Of a stretch of 64,000 bases of DNA, positions 19,550 through 28,865 are shown in pieces. Below the pieces are notes generated by a model. The model was not told the origin of the DNA. It ran no database searches and worked only from the letters and a program-made list of their open reading frames with translations. The position numbers were made by a program, and so were the translations under genes. Source of the DNA: Methylocystis sp. (lineage in GTDB: Bacteria; Pseudomonadota; Alphaproteobacteria; Rhizobiales; Beijerinckiaceae); the NCBI GenBank assembly GCA_016178015.1, contig JACOUB010000005.1, forward strand, positions 1-64,000, in the 5' to 3' direction. Position 1 is the first letter of the stretch. Every line of letters starts with the position of its first letter.

Positions 19550-20301
19550 TCCGGCTTGCCTCCCTTGCTCTGTTGCTGCTGCTTTGGCAGGCCGTGGCGC
19601 TGGTCGCCGATCCGCGTTACCTCCCTGGCCCAGTCCTGGTGTTCGCGGCGATGCTGGACGAGGCGAAATCCGGCGCGCTGTTCACGCATCTCGGCATTAC
19701 GCTATTGCGCGTCGCCGCCGCCTTTCTCATCGCCATGAGTTTGGGCACGGCGATTGGCTTCGTCATGGGACGCCGGCGGCTCATCGATCGCCTGTTCGAT
19801 CCGTGGCTCGTGGTCCTCCTCAACCTACCGGCCCTGGTCGTCATCGTGCTCGCCTATATCTGGGCCGGCCTCACCGAGACGGCGGCGGTCGGCGCCGTGG
19901 CGCTCAACAAATTGCCCAACGCCGTGGTGGTGGCGCGCGAAGGCGCGCGCGCGCTGGATGCCGGTCTCGACGAGATGGCGCAGGTGTTCGCGATGAGCGC
20001 CCGCGCCCGCTTGCGTCACATCGTGTTGCCGCAACTTGCGCCCTATCTCGCCGCCGCGATGCGCTCGGGCCTGTCGCTGGTGTGGAAGATCGTGCTCGTC
20101 GTGGAGCTGCTGGGCCGCTCCAACGGCGTCGGCTTCGAGATCAATCTCGCCTTTCAGCTTTTCGACGTGCATCTGCTGCTGGCTTATGCGATTCCCTTCG
20201 TGGCGCTCATGCTGAGCGTCGAAACATTCCTGGTGCAACCCTTTGAACGGCGCGTCTCACGCTGGCGGGGCGGCTCGCCTCGAGGTCGCGATTTCCCATA
20301 A
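19546..20301 (+). CDS. NitT/TauT-type ABC transporter, permease
   Basis: 251 residues and about six membrane helices. The ABC-permease loop motif is in ALDAGLDEMAQVFAMSARARLRHIVLPQLAPYLAAA. The TTG start at 19546 overlaps the previous stop (TTGA), suggesting coupled translation. It belongs to the SsuC/TauC-like BPD family and is the inner-membrane channel of this importer. Confidence 0.87.
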   Translation: MIRLASLALLLLLWQAVALVADPRYLPGPVLVFAAMLDEAKSGALFTHLGITLLRVAAAFLIAMSLGTAIGFVMGRRRLIDRLFDPWLVVLLNLPALVVIVLAYIWAGLTETAAVGAVALNKLPNAVVVAREGARALDAGLDEMAQVFAMSARARLRHIVLPQLAPYLAAAMRSGLSLVWKIVLVVELLGRSNGVGFEINLAFQLFDVHLLLAYAIPFVALMLSVETFLVQPFERRVSRWRGGSPRGRDFP

Positions 20302-20989
20302 GGACTTCGCCGCCGCCGATGGGCGGCCGCGACGGGTATTGGAGAATTTCGAGCTGACCCTGGCGGCGGGCGCGGCCGGCGCCGTCGTCGGGCCGTCGGG
20401 CTGCGGCAAGACGACGCTGCTGCGGATCATTGCCGGGCTCGATCGCGCGTTTTCCGGGCGGGTCTCGTTGCCGGAGCATGGGCGGCTCGGCATGGTGTTC
20501 CAAGAGCCGCGCCTGTTGCCCTGGCGCAACGTCGAGGACAATCTGCGCATCGCCGCGCCGCAGGCCAGCGAAGAGGAGATCGCAGCGCTGCTCTTAAAGC
20601 TCGAACTCGACGAGCATCGCAAGCATTTTCCGGGGGAATTGTCGCTCGGTCTGGCGCGACGCGCCGCCGTTGCGCGCGCCCTGGCGGCAAAGCCCGCGCT
20701 CCTGCTGCTCGATGAACCGTTCGTCTCGCTCGACGCGCCGCTGGCCAAAGAGTTGCGCGGCGAACTCGCCGAACTCATCGAAGAACAGCAGATGACGACG
20801 TTGATCGTGACCCACGACGTGCGCGAGGCCATCGAACTTGCCGACGAGATTTTCCTGCTCTCGGCGCGCCCGGCCCGTGTTTGCGCGAGCTTGTCCGTGC
20901 GCGAGCCGCGTCAGCGCCTCTCGAAGCAAGCCGCCGACGCGCTGGAAGCGCAGGCGCGCGCGGCGCTGGACGCGATCCCACGGCGGTGA
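20243..20989 (+). CDS. NitT/TauT-type ABC transporter, ATP-binding protein
   Basis: 248 residues. Walker A is GPSGCGKTT (about 50-58), Q-loop VFQEPRLLPW, Walker B LLLLDEPFVSLD, H-loop VTHD. The ABC signature reads LSLGLARRAAVARAL, with Leu in place of the second Ser/Gly of LSGGQ. A TTG at 20243 overlaps the permease by 59 bases; a later start would remove the first strand of the domain. Confidence 0.87.
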   Translation: MNGASHAGGAARLEVAISHKDFAAADGRPRRVLENFELTLAAGAAGAVVGPSGCGKTTLLRIIAGLDRAFSGRVSLPEHGRLGMVFQEPRLLPWRNVEDNLRIAAPQASEEEIAALLLKLELDEHRKHFPGELSLGLARRAAVARALAAKPALLLLDEPFVSLDAPLAKELRGELAELIEEQQMTTLIVTHDVREAIELADEIFLLSARPARVCASLSVREPRQRLSKQAADALEAQARAALDAIPRR

Positions 20990-21021
20990 GGCCTGACGTG
21001 TTTTCCGGTCAACTGCTTTTT

Positions 21022-21327
21022 TTAAAGTTGTCTTCCAATTTTCTTAATATCAACGCCGTTCTGACCAAGCCAAGTGCGAAGGCTAGGAGAAACAGGCAAA
21101 GTGCGAACAGCATTGTCATTGACCTGACATGCAGTCTTTAGACTGACATACTTGTAATAAATTTTACCAATTTCCTGTTCGCCGACAACTGAACGAACTT
21201 GATTTAAAAGTGAGCTAACTTGATCTTCACTATATTGCTTGATCAGAGGGCAGCCAACAACGATGTCCTCAGCGTAAGCAGGGGAAGAAATGACCGCTGC
21301 GGTGATTACAAGAGCAGAAAGCTTCAT
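21022..21327 (-). CDS. Small secreted hypothetical protein
   Basis: 101 residues. A clean signal peptide (MKLSALVITAAVISSPAYA, cleavage before EDI) precedes an 82-residue domain with two cysteines (VGCPL, KTACQV) that may pair. GC content is clearly lower than in flanking genes, suggesting acquisition. Convergent with the ABC operon. No family recognised. Confidence 0.6.
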   Translation of the reverse strand: MKLSALVITAAVISSPAYAEDIVVGCPLIKQYSEDQVSSLLNQVRSVVGEQEIGKIYYKYVSLKTACQVNDNAVRTLPVSPSLRTWLGQNGVDIKKIGRQL

Positions 21328-21748
21328 TTTGTTCCTCGCCTCAGGTTCGCTTGCTTCGGTGGCCTTCCAAAAAAACGCCAGTCATCAGCGATGACTTCGC
21401 CCGGTCGGCGCCCGACAAAACAAAGGCTCAGGTTTAGGAACTGCCCTTGCGTTTATGGCGCGCCATATCTGCCTTCTTTCCGCAATCTCTGTTCCACTTT
21501 CTTGGCCAAAATTTGTCGCCTTGGCCTGGTGCATAAGCCGACTGGAGCGCCGCGCCGCCTCCCGCCTTGCCAAAGTTTCACCCCGCGGCCATGGCGGAGT
21601 AAGCCGCCGCGCCCCATGTTGATCGGCATTGGGCCGCCCCCTCTCGGACCGAAGTCGGCTGTTGCCGACTTCGGCATTTGATGCGCAAACCGGGAACACC
21701 CGGTTTGCGAGGGAGAGGGGCGGCCCGGGTGAATCAGGGAGACAGTTC
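21328..21748. other. Gene-free stretch before degP
   Basis: These 421 bases carry the second copy of the 79-bp two-hairpin repeat (21642-21720), directly ahead of the degP ribosome-binding site. Short frames through the repeat are not believed. The degP promoter must lie here or be affected by the repeat. Confidence 0.6.
21642..21720. repeat. 79-bp dispersed palindromic repeat, copy 2
   Basis: Near-identical to 2049-2127, with the same orientation and both hairpins preserved by matching changes (for example GGCTGTTGCCGAC versus GGCTGCCGCCGAC). It ends 28 bases before the degP start. Confidence 0.8.
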
Positions 21749-23233
21749 GTGACCAATTTCCCCGCATTTTACCGCCATTATCGCTCGCTGTTGGCCACGG
21801 CGGCGGCGCTGGCCGTCGGCGGCGCGTTGATGAGCGGCGCTTTCTCGCCTTCTTACGCCACAGCCGAGACGCAGTCTGCGCAGAGCGTGGCGCCCGCTTC
21901 CGGTCCCGCCTCCTTCGCCGACATTGTCGATCGCGTGAAGCCAGCCGTCGTCGCCATCAAGGTGAAAACGGTCGAGACCACGCCGCCGGAAGGGCTCGAC
22001 ATTCCGGACCTCTCGCCCGACGATCCGCTCTATCGTTTCTTCAAACGCTTCGGCGAGCCGGACGGCCGCCGCAAGCATGTCACTTTGGCGCAGGGCTCCG
22101 GATTCATCATCACCGCCGACGGTTATGTCGTGACCAACAATCACGTTGTCGAACACGCCAGCGAGGTGGAGGTCAGTTTAGACAACGGCGAAGTTCTACC
22201 GGCCAAGCTCATCGGAACCGACAAACGCACCGATCTTGCTCTGCTCAAGATCAGCAACGGCAATAACCTCACGCATGTCGACTGGTCGACCAGCGCGCCG
22301 CGCGTCGGCGACTGGGTGATCGCCGTCGGCAATCCGTTCGGCCTCGGCGGCACGGTGACGGCGGGCATTGTCTCGGCGCGCGGCCGCGACATCGGCGCTG
22401 GAGCTTATGACGACTACATTCAGATCGACGCGCCGGTCAATCGCGGCAATTCCGGCGGTCCCACCTTTGACACGCGCGGCGGGGTGATCGGCGTCAACAC
22501 GGCAATCTATTCGCCTTCGGGCGGATCGGTCGGCATCGGCTTCGCCATTCCCGCCGAGGTGGCGAAAGACGTCATCGCCGCGCTCAAGGAACATGGCGTC
22601 GTGGCGCGCGGCTGGATCGGCGTGAAGATACAGCCGGTCACCCAGGACATCGCCGACAGCCTCGGACTGAAATCGACCAAGGGCGCGCTTGTCGCCCAGC
22701 CGCAGCCTGGCGCGCCGGCGGAAGTCGCGGGGTTGCAAGCCGGCGACGTCATCACCGCCGTCGATGGCGAAAAGATCGAAGGACCGCGTGAATTGGCGCG
22801 CAAGATCGCCGCCATGGGACCCGGCAAGGTTGTCAATATCGCCTTCATTCGCAAAGGCTCGGAAAAGTCCGTGAAACTCACTCTTGGCGTGTTGCCCACC
22901 GAAAAAGAGGAGGCGGCGGCCGACAACGACGGCGCCGAAAAGAGTTCCGCGCTCGCTTCCTTCGGCCTCGACGTGGCGCCCGCCGCAGCAGTTCGCGGCG
23001 CGGGCGGCGAGGGGCTGGTCGTCGTCGCCATCGATCCCACCGGCTTCGCGGCGCAAAAAGGTCTGCGCCGCGGCGACGTGATCTTGGAGGCGAGCGGGCA
23101 AACGCTCAAAGCGGGAGGCGATCTTGCGGCGTCCATCGAGGCCGCCAAGAAAGATGGCCGCAAGACCGTGCTGCTGCGGGTGAAATCAGCGGAGGGAACG
23201 CGCTTCGTCGCGCTCCCCGTCAATCCATCTTGA
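21749..23233 (+). CDS. degP: DegP/HtrA-family periplasmic serine protease
   Basis: Envelope quality-control protease. 494 residues from the GTG at 21749, which has AGGGAGA upstream; the longer frame would translate the repeat. A signal-anchor region at about 12-33 precedes the trypsin-like domain with catalytic His132 (VTNNHVVEH), Asp162 (KRTDLALLKI) and Ser235 (NRGNSGGPTF). Two PDZ domains (about 280-375 and 405-490) follow. A strong terminator closes the transcript. Confidence 0.93.
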   Translation: MTNFPAFYRHYRSLLATAAALAVGGALMSGAFSPSYATAETQSAQSVAPASGPASFADIVDRVKPAVVAIKVKTVETTPPEGLDIPDLSPDDPLYRFFKRFGEPDGRRKHVTLAQGSGFIITADGYVVTNNHVVEHASEVEVSLDNGEVLPAKLIGTDKRTDLALLKISNGNNLTHVDWSTSAPRVGDWVIAVGNPFGLGGTVTAGIVSARGRDIGAGAYDDYIQIDAPVNRGNSGGPTFDTRGGVIGVNTAIYSPSGGSVGIGFAIPAEVAKDVIAALKEHGVVARGWIGVKIQPVTQDIADSLGLKSTKGALVAQPQPGAPAEVAGLQAGDVITAVDGEKIEGPRELARKIAAMGPGKVVNIAFIRKGSEKSVKLTLGVLPTEKEEAAADNDGAEKSSALASFGLDVAPAAAVRGAGGEGLVVVAIDPTGFAAQKGLRRGDVILEASGQTLKAGGDLAASIEAAKKDGRKTVLLRVKSAEGTRFVALPVNPS

Positions 23234-23284
23234 GCTTGTTGGGCGCCGAGAAGCTACGCCTCTGCTCCCGGCGCCGGTGAGAAT

Positions 23285-23323
23285 GGCAGGCTGGCTAGGA
23301 TTTCGCCAGCCTGCCGTTTTTTT
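23285..23323 (+). terminator. Rho-independent terminator of degP
   Basis: Perfect 11-bp stem GGCAGGCTGGC/GCCAGCCTGCC with a 9-base loop, followed by GTTTTTTTG. It lies 52 bases after the degP stop and is a textbook intrinsic terminator. Confidence 0.92.
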
Positions 23324-23344
23324 GAGCTGGGCTGCCGGAGCGGG

Positions 23345-23440
23345 ATGCGCATTCTCTTTATCGAAGACGATAAGGCGGCCGCCGCTGGTCGCGCGCTCAT
23401 ATCTTGGCGCGCCGCCCCGTCACGCGAGCCTTCAGCGTAG
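23345..23440 (+). pseudogene. Response-regulator receiver fragment
   Basis: An ATG opens MRILFIEDDKAAAAG, the first strand and acidic pocket of a CtrA/OmpR-type receiver domain, but the frame stops after 31 codons and no receiver remainder is found. It lies tail-to-tail with a PleC-like kinase gene. It is likely the relic of a deleted two-component regulator; chance similarity over so few residues is possible. Confidence 0.5.
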
Positions 23441-23453
23441 CCACGTTCGGGAC

Positions 23454-25763
23454 TTACGACTGCGCCAGCTGCGGCGGCGGCTGACGGGTGGTCGGCGTCA
23501 TGGGGATGCGCACGAGAACGATGGCGCCGACGCCGATACGCGAGCGAATGCGCATCGCGCCGCCGTGCAGGCCGACGAGCGCGCGCGCGATGGCGAGACC
23601 GAGCCCAGAGCCTTTCATGCCGTTCTCCATGGCGGCGGCAGGCTGTTCGAACGGCTGCCCCAATCTTTGGATCGCGTGTTGTTCGATGCCGCGGCCATTG
23701 TCTTCGACAAAAATGTCGATGGCTTGCGCCAAGCGCCGCGCGCGCACGCGCACGCGGCCGCCAGCCGCGGTGAACTTCACGCTGTTGGACAACAGGATAC
23801 CGAGCACTTTGACGATGGCGTCATAATCGCCAAAGCAACGCAGATTCTCGTTCGCATCGGCGCTCAATGCAATTTGCTTCAGCGCGGCGGCGTCGCGCGA
23901 CCGCTCAACCGCCTCATGCACGGCGCCGGTAATATCGACCTCGCGCTCATCGAGACGCACGCGCCCGGCTTCGAGACGCGACATGTCGAGAATGTCCGAC
24001 AGGACTTCGAGCAAGTAACGTCCGCCTTGATGAATATGATTGCAATAATCGACGTATTTTGGCGAACCGAGGGCCCCGAAAACCTGGGCCTGCATCATTT
24101 CCGAGAAGCCGATGATGGCGTTGAGCGGCGTGCGCAATTCATGGCTCATATTGGCTAGGAATTCCGATTTGGCGAAATAGGCGGCTTCGGCCTCGGCCTT
24201 CTGCACGTGATATTGTTCGGCCAGCGTGGCGAGCTGTTGGGCTTGGATTTCGAGGGCTTGGCGGGATTTCAAAAGATCTGCGACGCTCGCCGTCAGCCGC
24301 CGCTCGGAATCGAGCAGCTTCTCTTCGTTGCGCTTCAGCGCCGTAATGTCCGCGCCCACCGAAACATAACCGCCATCCTTGGTGCGCCGCTCGTTGATCT
24401 GCAGCCAGCGGCCATCGGCAAGCCGAACCTCATAAGTCCGCGCTGAGGACGACGGGGTCTCGCTCGGCGTCACTTCCAACTGAACCAACGGCGCCGTGGC
24501 GTTGGCCATGATGTGCGCATAGGTTGCGCCCGCGACGGCGGTTTCCTGCGCCAGACCATGCAGATTCAAGAATTTCGAATTACAGGCGACCAGACGATTG
24601 TGTGCGTCCCACAGCACGAACGCTTCGGAGATGGTCTCGATGGCGTCACGCAGGCGCATATCGGCAGTCGCCGTGCGCTCGGCGAACGCCTTCTGTTCGG
24701 AAATGTCGACGGCGATGCCGACGAGATGCCGGCCGGGACCATTGTTGTTTTCGACGAGTTCGCCGCGCGCGCGCAACCACACCCACTCGCCGCTGGCGTT
24801 CCGCAAGCGAAATTCATGATCGATGCTGTTCGAGCGCGAGGCGGCGATCATTTCCGCGATCATCGCCAGATCGCCGTCCTGGGGGTGCATGCGCGCCTTG
24901 AATTCGCCGAAGGAAAGACAGCGCTGCTCTGCCTCCATGCCGAGGAGTTCGTACATCGATTCCGACCAATAGATGCGTCCGCGCGCGATGTCCCAATCCC
25001 ATAGGCCGCAGTGGCCGCGACTGAGCGCCGTATCGATGCGATGGCGAATATGTTCGTTGACCGTCTCGGCGGCGCACGCGCGTTTTGCTTGCCGGTAGTA
25101 GCCGCGGGTGAGCGCCAGCATCATGACGGCGGTCATGGCAAACAACATGGCGTAACGCCAAGCGGCGGCGCGCTGCTCCGCCAGCACGGCGTCGAGCGGA
25201 TGGATCATCGCCACCCGGCCCAATGGCGTCGGCAGGTTGCGCACGATGGCCAGGGCGGGGGTTCCGTCGCCGAGCGTGATACGCATGACGCCCGCCTTAT
25301 CCGCGAATTCCGTAAGAATCTGTTCCGTTCCCAAAATCCCGCTCAACGTCGCAGGTCCCTCGCCGAGCGGCGGCAGAGCTGCCGTAACGCGCCCGTTTTG
25401 GTCGGCGACGAGGATGCGGCGTCCGCGCGCCAGGGCATGTCCGGGAACGATCTGCGGCAACACTGGGGCAAGCGTCGCGGTCGCCTCATCGCGTATCGCG
25501 GCGCGAACATCGTGCCAGACGGCGTTGGCGAAGATTTCGAGATCGGCGGTCGCGTCCTCGACAACCTGATCGTGGGCCTTGTTCGTCAGCGTGATCATGA
25601 AAGCGATCAAGATGACGATACAGAAGACGCAAGCCGCAAGAGCGAAGCGCTGCGACCAGGCGCCGCCCGCCGCCGCGCCGGGAGCGCCGCTTGCGGGGGA
25701 GCTGACAGAGCTCCATACCGTTTCGGCATAACTCGCGGCATCGGCTGCGTCGGCGCGCGCCAT
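23454..25763 (-). CDS. PAS sensor histidine kinase, PleC/DivJ-like
   Basis: 769-residue inner-membrane kinase. Helices at about 42-60 and 203-219 flank a periplasmic sensor region. Two PAS domains (about 250-355, with WDWDIARGRIYWSE, and 373-475) and a coiled linker follow. The phosphoacceptor His is in FLANMSHELRTPLNAIIGFSEMM (H541), and the ATPase domain has NSVKFT, DNGRGI and GSGLGLAIARALVGLHGG. The His box resembles PleC/DivJ kinases that feed the DivK-CtrA cell-cycle pathway, but the partner is unknown. Confidence 0.88.
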   Translation of the reverse strand: MARADAADAASYAETVWSSVSSPASGAPGAAAGGAWSQRFALAACVFCIVILIAFMITLTNKAHDQVVEDATADLEIFANAVWHDVRAAIRDEATATLAPVLPQIVPGHALARGRRILVADQNGRVTAALPPLGEGPATLSGILGTEQILTEFADKAGVMRITLGDGTPALAIVRNLPTPLGRVAMIHPLDAVLAEQRAAAWRYAMLFAMTAVMMLALTRGYYRQAKRACAAETVNEHIRHRIDTALSRGHCGLWDWDIARGRIYWSESMYELLGMEAEQRCLSFGEFKARMHPQDGDLAMIAEMIAASRSNSIDHEFRLRNASGEWVWLRARGELVENNNGPGRHLVGIAVDISEQKAFAERTATADMRLRDAIETISEAFVLWDAHNRLVACNSKFLNLHGLAQETAVAGATYAHIMANATAPLVQLEVTPSETPSSSARTYEVRLADGRWLQINERRTKDGGYVSVGADITALKRNEEKLLDSERRLTASVADLLKSRQALEIQAQQLATLAEQYHVQKAEAEAAYFAKSEFLANMSHELRTPLNAIIGFSEMMQAQVFGALGSPKYVDYCNHIHQGGRYLLEVLSDILDMSRLEAGRVRLDEREVDITGAVHEAVERSRDAAALKQIALSADANENLRCFGDYDAIVKVLGILLSNSVKFTAAGGRVRVRARRLAQAIDIFVEDNGRGIEQHAIQRLGQPFEQPAAAMENGMKGSGLGLAIARALVGLHGGAMRIRSRIGVGAIVLVRIPMTPTTRQPPPQLAQS

Positions 25764-25932
25764 CCTTGGCCTCCTCGATTTTCCCCTAACCCGGGGACGA
25801 TGTGCCGCACCTTCCCCGAATCACGTCCATCAGAATCCGGCGCGGATCGATTGTAAAGAGCGTAATTTTTCGTAAATGTCGCACCCGCTCATACGGCGGC
25901 GTAGCGCCTTGAGAGCAAGATCGCGTCGGCGC

Positions 25933-28596
25933 TTACCCCAGCGCTCGCGTGGCGATATCTGCGACGTCCGGGGAGAGCGGGCTCCTGTCCAGAATGCGCC
26001 GCAAGGTCCGCTCCGCGCGCACGCGGCGCCTTTCCTCCAGCGAGCGCCAGGAGCGCAACGCCGACAGGAGCCGTGCCGCCAATTGCGGATTGTTCGCATC
26101 GAGATCGAGAACCGTCGCGGCGAGAAGGTCGTATCCCGAGCCGTCGACGGCGTGGAAGCGCGTCGGATTGCCATTGGCGAAAGCCCCGACGACCGCGCGC
26201 ACGCGATTGGGATTGAGAAGCGAAAATGCTGGATGCCGCATCAAGCCTATGACGCGCTCGGTCGTCTCAAATTCGGGAATCGTCGCTTGCAGCGCGAACC
26301 ATTTGTCGATGACCAGCGCGTCGCCTTCGTATTGCGCATAGAATTTGGCGAATGCCGCGTCGCGCGCATCCCCGGGAATGAGCGAGATGGTCGAAAGCGC
26401 CGCAAGTTTGTCCGTCATATTGGCCGCGTGCGCAAACTGCCGTTGCGCGAGTTCGGCGCCCACCGCGGCATCGCCGGCGGCGATGAGATCGAGAGCCGCG
26501 TTGCGCAAGGCTCGACGGCCGGCGCTGGCGGCGTCGGGTGAATAGCCGCTCTTGCTTGCGAAGCGCGCATAGACGCCATGCAGGACGTTGGCGAGACTGC
26601 TGCCGAGCGCCTGACGCAACTGAGCGCGCGCCGCGAAGATAATGTCGGGATCGACCTCGTGGCCGATCTCACGCGCGATGTCGATTTCGGAGGGGAGCGT
26701 CAAGGCTTGCGCGACGAAGGCGGGGTCCGCCTCGCTGGCCTCGAGGAGCGATCGAAGCGCATCGAAAAAGCCGCGCTCTTCCGCCGGCGTCTTGTTGTCG
26801 CGCAGCGCGTCGATCGCCGCAAAGATCGAACGAAGAGCGAGGCTCTGCGCCGCTTGCCAACGATTGAACGGATCGCTGTCATGAGCGACAAGCCGTTGGA
26901 GATCGGCGCTGGTTGGCGCGGGCGCAACACGCACCGGCGCCGAGAAGCCTCGCAACAGCGAAACGACCGGCCGCGACGTGACGTTGTTAAAAACGATTCT
27001 GCGCTTCGGCGCCGCGAATTCGATGAGGCCGCGCGCACATTCGCGGGCGCTGGCGCCGTCTTCGCCCTCCCGCGCCGTGAGCTCCAGCTCCTGGCCATTC
27101 TCGCCGATCAGCGCCAGAGCGATGGGAATGAGCAGCGGTTGCTTTTCGGGTTGTCCGGGCGTTGGCGGCGTGGATTGCTCCAGCGTCAGCGCGAAGGTCT
27201 TGGTCGCAGCGTCGTAAACGCCGTCGACAGTGACCAGCGGTGTGCCGGCCTGCGCATACCAAAGCGCAAATTGCGACAGATCGCGCCCGGAACTGTCTGC
27301 AAAACAGGCGAGGAAATCCTCGACCGTCGCCGCGGCGCCGTCGCAACGTTCGAAGTAGAGATCCATGCCGCGCCGAAAATCGGCCTCGCCGACCAAAACC
27401 TTCGCCATGCGCACGATCTCGGCGCCCTTCTCGTAGACGGTCGCAGTGTAGAAATTGTTGATCTCGTGATAGGCGGCCGGCCGCACCGGATGCGCGAGGG
27501 GACCTGCATCCTCGGGGAATTGCTGCAATCGCAAGCCCCGCACGTCGGCGATGCGCTTGACGGCGCGCGAGCGTTGATCGCTGCTGAATTCCTGATCGCG
27601 GAACACCGTAAGCCCTTCCTTGAGGCACAACTGAAACCAGTCGCGACAGGTGATGCGATTGCCGGTCCAGTTGTGAAAATATTCGTGGGCAATGACCGCT
27701 TCGACGCCTGCATAATCGGCGTCGGTCGCCGACTGCGGCGAGGCCAGCACATATTTGTCGTTGAAGATATTGAGACCCTTGTTCTCCATCGCGCCCATGT
27801 TGAAATCGGAGACGGCGACGATGTTGAACACATCGAGATCGTATTCGCGGCCGAAAACCTCCTCATCCCAACGCATGGCGCGCACCAGCGCATCCATCGC
27901 GTACTCGGCTCTTTCTTCCTTGCCGTGCTCGACATGGATCGCGAGATCGACATTGCGCCCCGATCGCGTCGTGAACCTTCGCGAAATTCTGCCGAGATCG
28001 CCGCCGACCAGCGCGAACAGATAACAAGGTTTGGGAAACGGATCCCGCCAGAGCGCGAAATGCCGCGCCCCGCCGGCGATGTCGCCGCGCTCGACGAGAT
28101 TGCCATTGCCGAGCAGAATCGGCGCCTCGCTCTTTTGGGCTTCGATGCGCGTCGTATAGACACTGAGAACGTCCGGGCGATCGAGAAAATAAGTGATGCG
28201 TCGGAAGCCTTCCGCCTCGCATTGGGTGCAATAGACGGCGCCGGAACGGTAGAGGCCGGTCAACTGGGTGTTGGCGGACGGATCGATTGTGGTTTCGATC
28301 TCGAGCCGGAACGGCGCGGTCGGGGCGTCGCGCAGCGTCAGTTTGTCGGGCGAGACGGTAAAGGCGGCGGGATCGGCGGCGCGCCCGTCGATCTCGAGGC
28401 GCCGCAGAGCGAGGCCGCCGCCGTCCAGCGTCAGCCTCGCGTCAGGGCGCCCTTGCGGATTGCGACGGATGGCCAGCCGCGCAACGACGCGCGTTTGCGT
28501 CGGGTGCAGGGAAACGTCGAGCTCGACGCGATCGATGAGAAAATCTGGGGGCCGATAGTCGATCAGGCGGACGGCGGGGGGCGGAGGATTGCGCAT
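25933..28596 (-). CDS. pepN: Aminopeptidase N
   Basis: Zinc M1-family aminopeptidase of the cytoplasm. The 887-residue product has GAMENKGLNIFN (residues about 268-279) and the zinc site HEYFHNWTGNRIT (HEXXH at 304-308), with the third ligand in LKEGLTVFRDQEFSSD. The DUF3458-type Ig-like and helical C-terminal domains are present, and the length equals the bacterial PepN family. Monocistronic, divergent from the CHAD gene. Confidence 0.95.
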   Translation of the reverse strand: MRNPPPPAVRLIDYRPPDFLIDRVELDVSLHPTQTRVVARLAIRRNPQGRPDARLTLDGGGLALRRLEIDGRAADPAAFTVSPDKLTLRDAPTAPFRLEIETTIDPSANTQLTGLYRSGAVYCTQCEAEGFRRITYFLDRPDVLSVYTTRIEAQKSEAPILLGNGNLVERGDIAGGARHFALWRDPFPKPCYLFALVGGDLGRISRRFTTRSGRNVDLAIHVEHGKEERAEYAMDALVRAMRWDEEVFGREYDLDVFNIVAVSDFNMGAMENKGLNIFNDKYVLASPQSATDADYAGVEAVIAHEYFHNWTGNRITCRDWFQLCLKEGLTVFRDQEFSSDQRSRAVKRIADVRGLRLQQFPEDAGPLAHPVRPAAYHEINNFYTATVYEKGAEIVRMAKVLVGEADFRRGMDLYFERCDGAAATVEDFLACFADSSGRDLSQFALWYAQAGTPLVTVDGVYDAATKTFALTLEQSTPPTPGQPEKQPLLIPIALALIGENGQELELTAREGEDGASARECARGLIEFAAPKRRIVFNNVTSRPVVSLLRGFSAPVRVAPAPTSADLQRLVAHDSDPFNRWQAAQSLALRSIFAAIDALRDNKTPAEERGFFDALRSLLEASEADPAFVAQALTLPSEIDIAREIGHEVDPDIIFAARAQLRQALGSSLANVLHGVYARFASKSGYSPDAASAGRRALRNAALDLIAAGDAAVGAELAQRQFAHAANMTDKLAALSTISLIPGDARDAAFAKFYAQYEGDALVIDKWFALQATIPEFETTERVIGLMRHPAFSLLNPNRVRAVVGAFANGNPTRFHAVDGSGYDLLAATVLDLDANNPQLAARLLSALRSWRSLEERRRVRAERTLRRILDRSPLSPDVADIATRALG

Positions 28597-28865
28597 GGAA
28601 ACTCGGCGGCGATGGATTGGTCATTTCGTGAGAAATCATAGCGTATCTAGCAGGCGTTCGGCGAGAATTTGCAAGCGCCGCAACTGCGGCGCGGAGGACG
28701 ATGTGCTGGCGCCACGGCGCCGGCGCGCCGGCTCGATCTTTACTCTCTTGCGAAAAATCAAATGAATCGCCGCACTGCGCCCGCGCCCGCAGTCGCGCGC
28801 GCTATTGACCAGGAGGGGGCGCCGGCCCAGGATTAAAACAATATCTCCTCCGGTCTATCGATATC

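Noticed and set aside
21629-21748. Forty-codon N-terminal extension of DegP
   Set aside because: It translates the 79-bp repeat. The GTG at 21749 has its own Shine-Dalgarno and is followed by the signal-anchor region.
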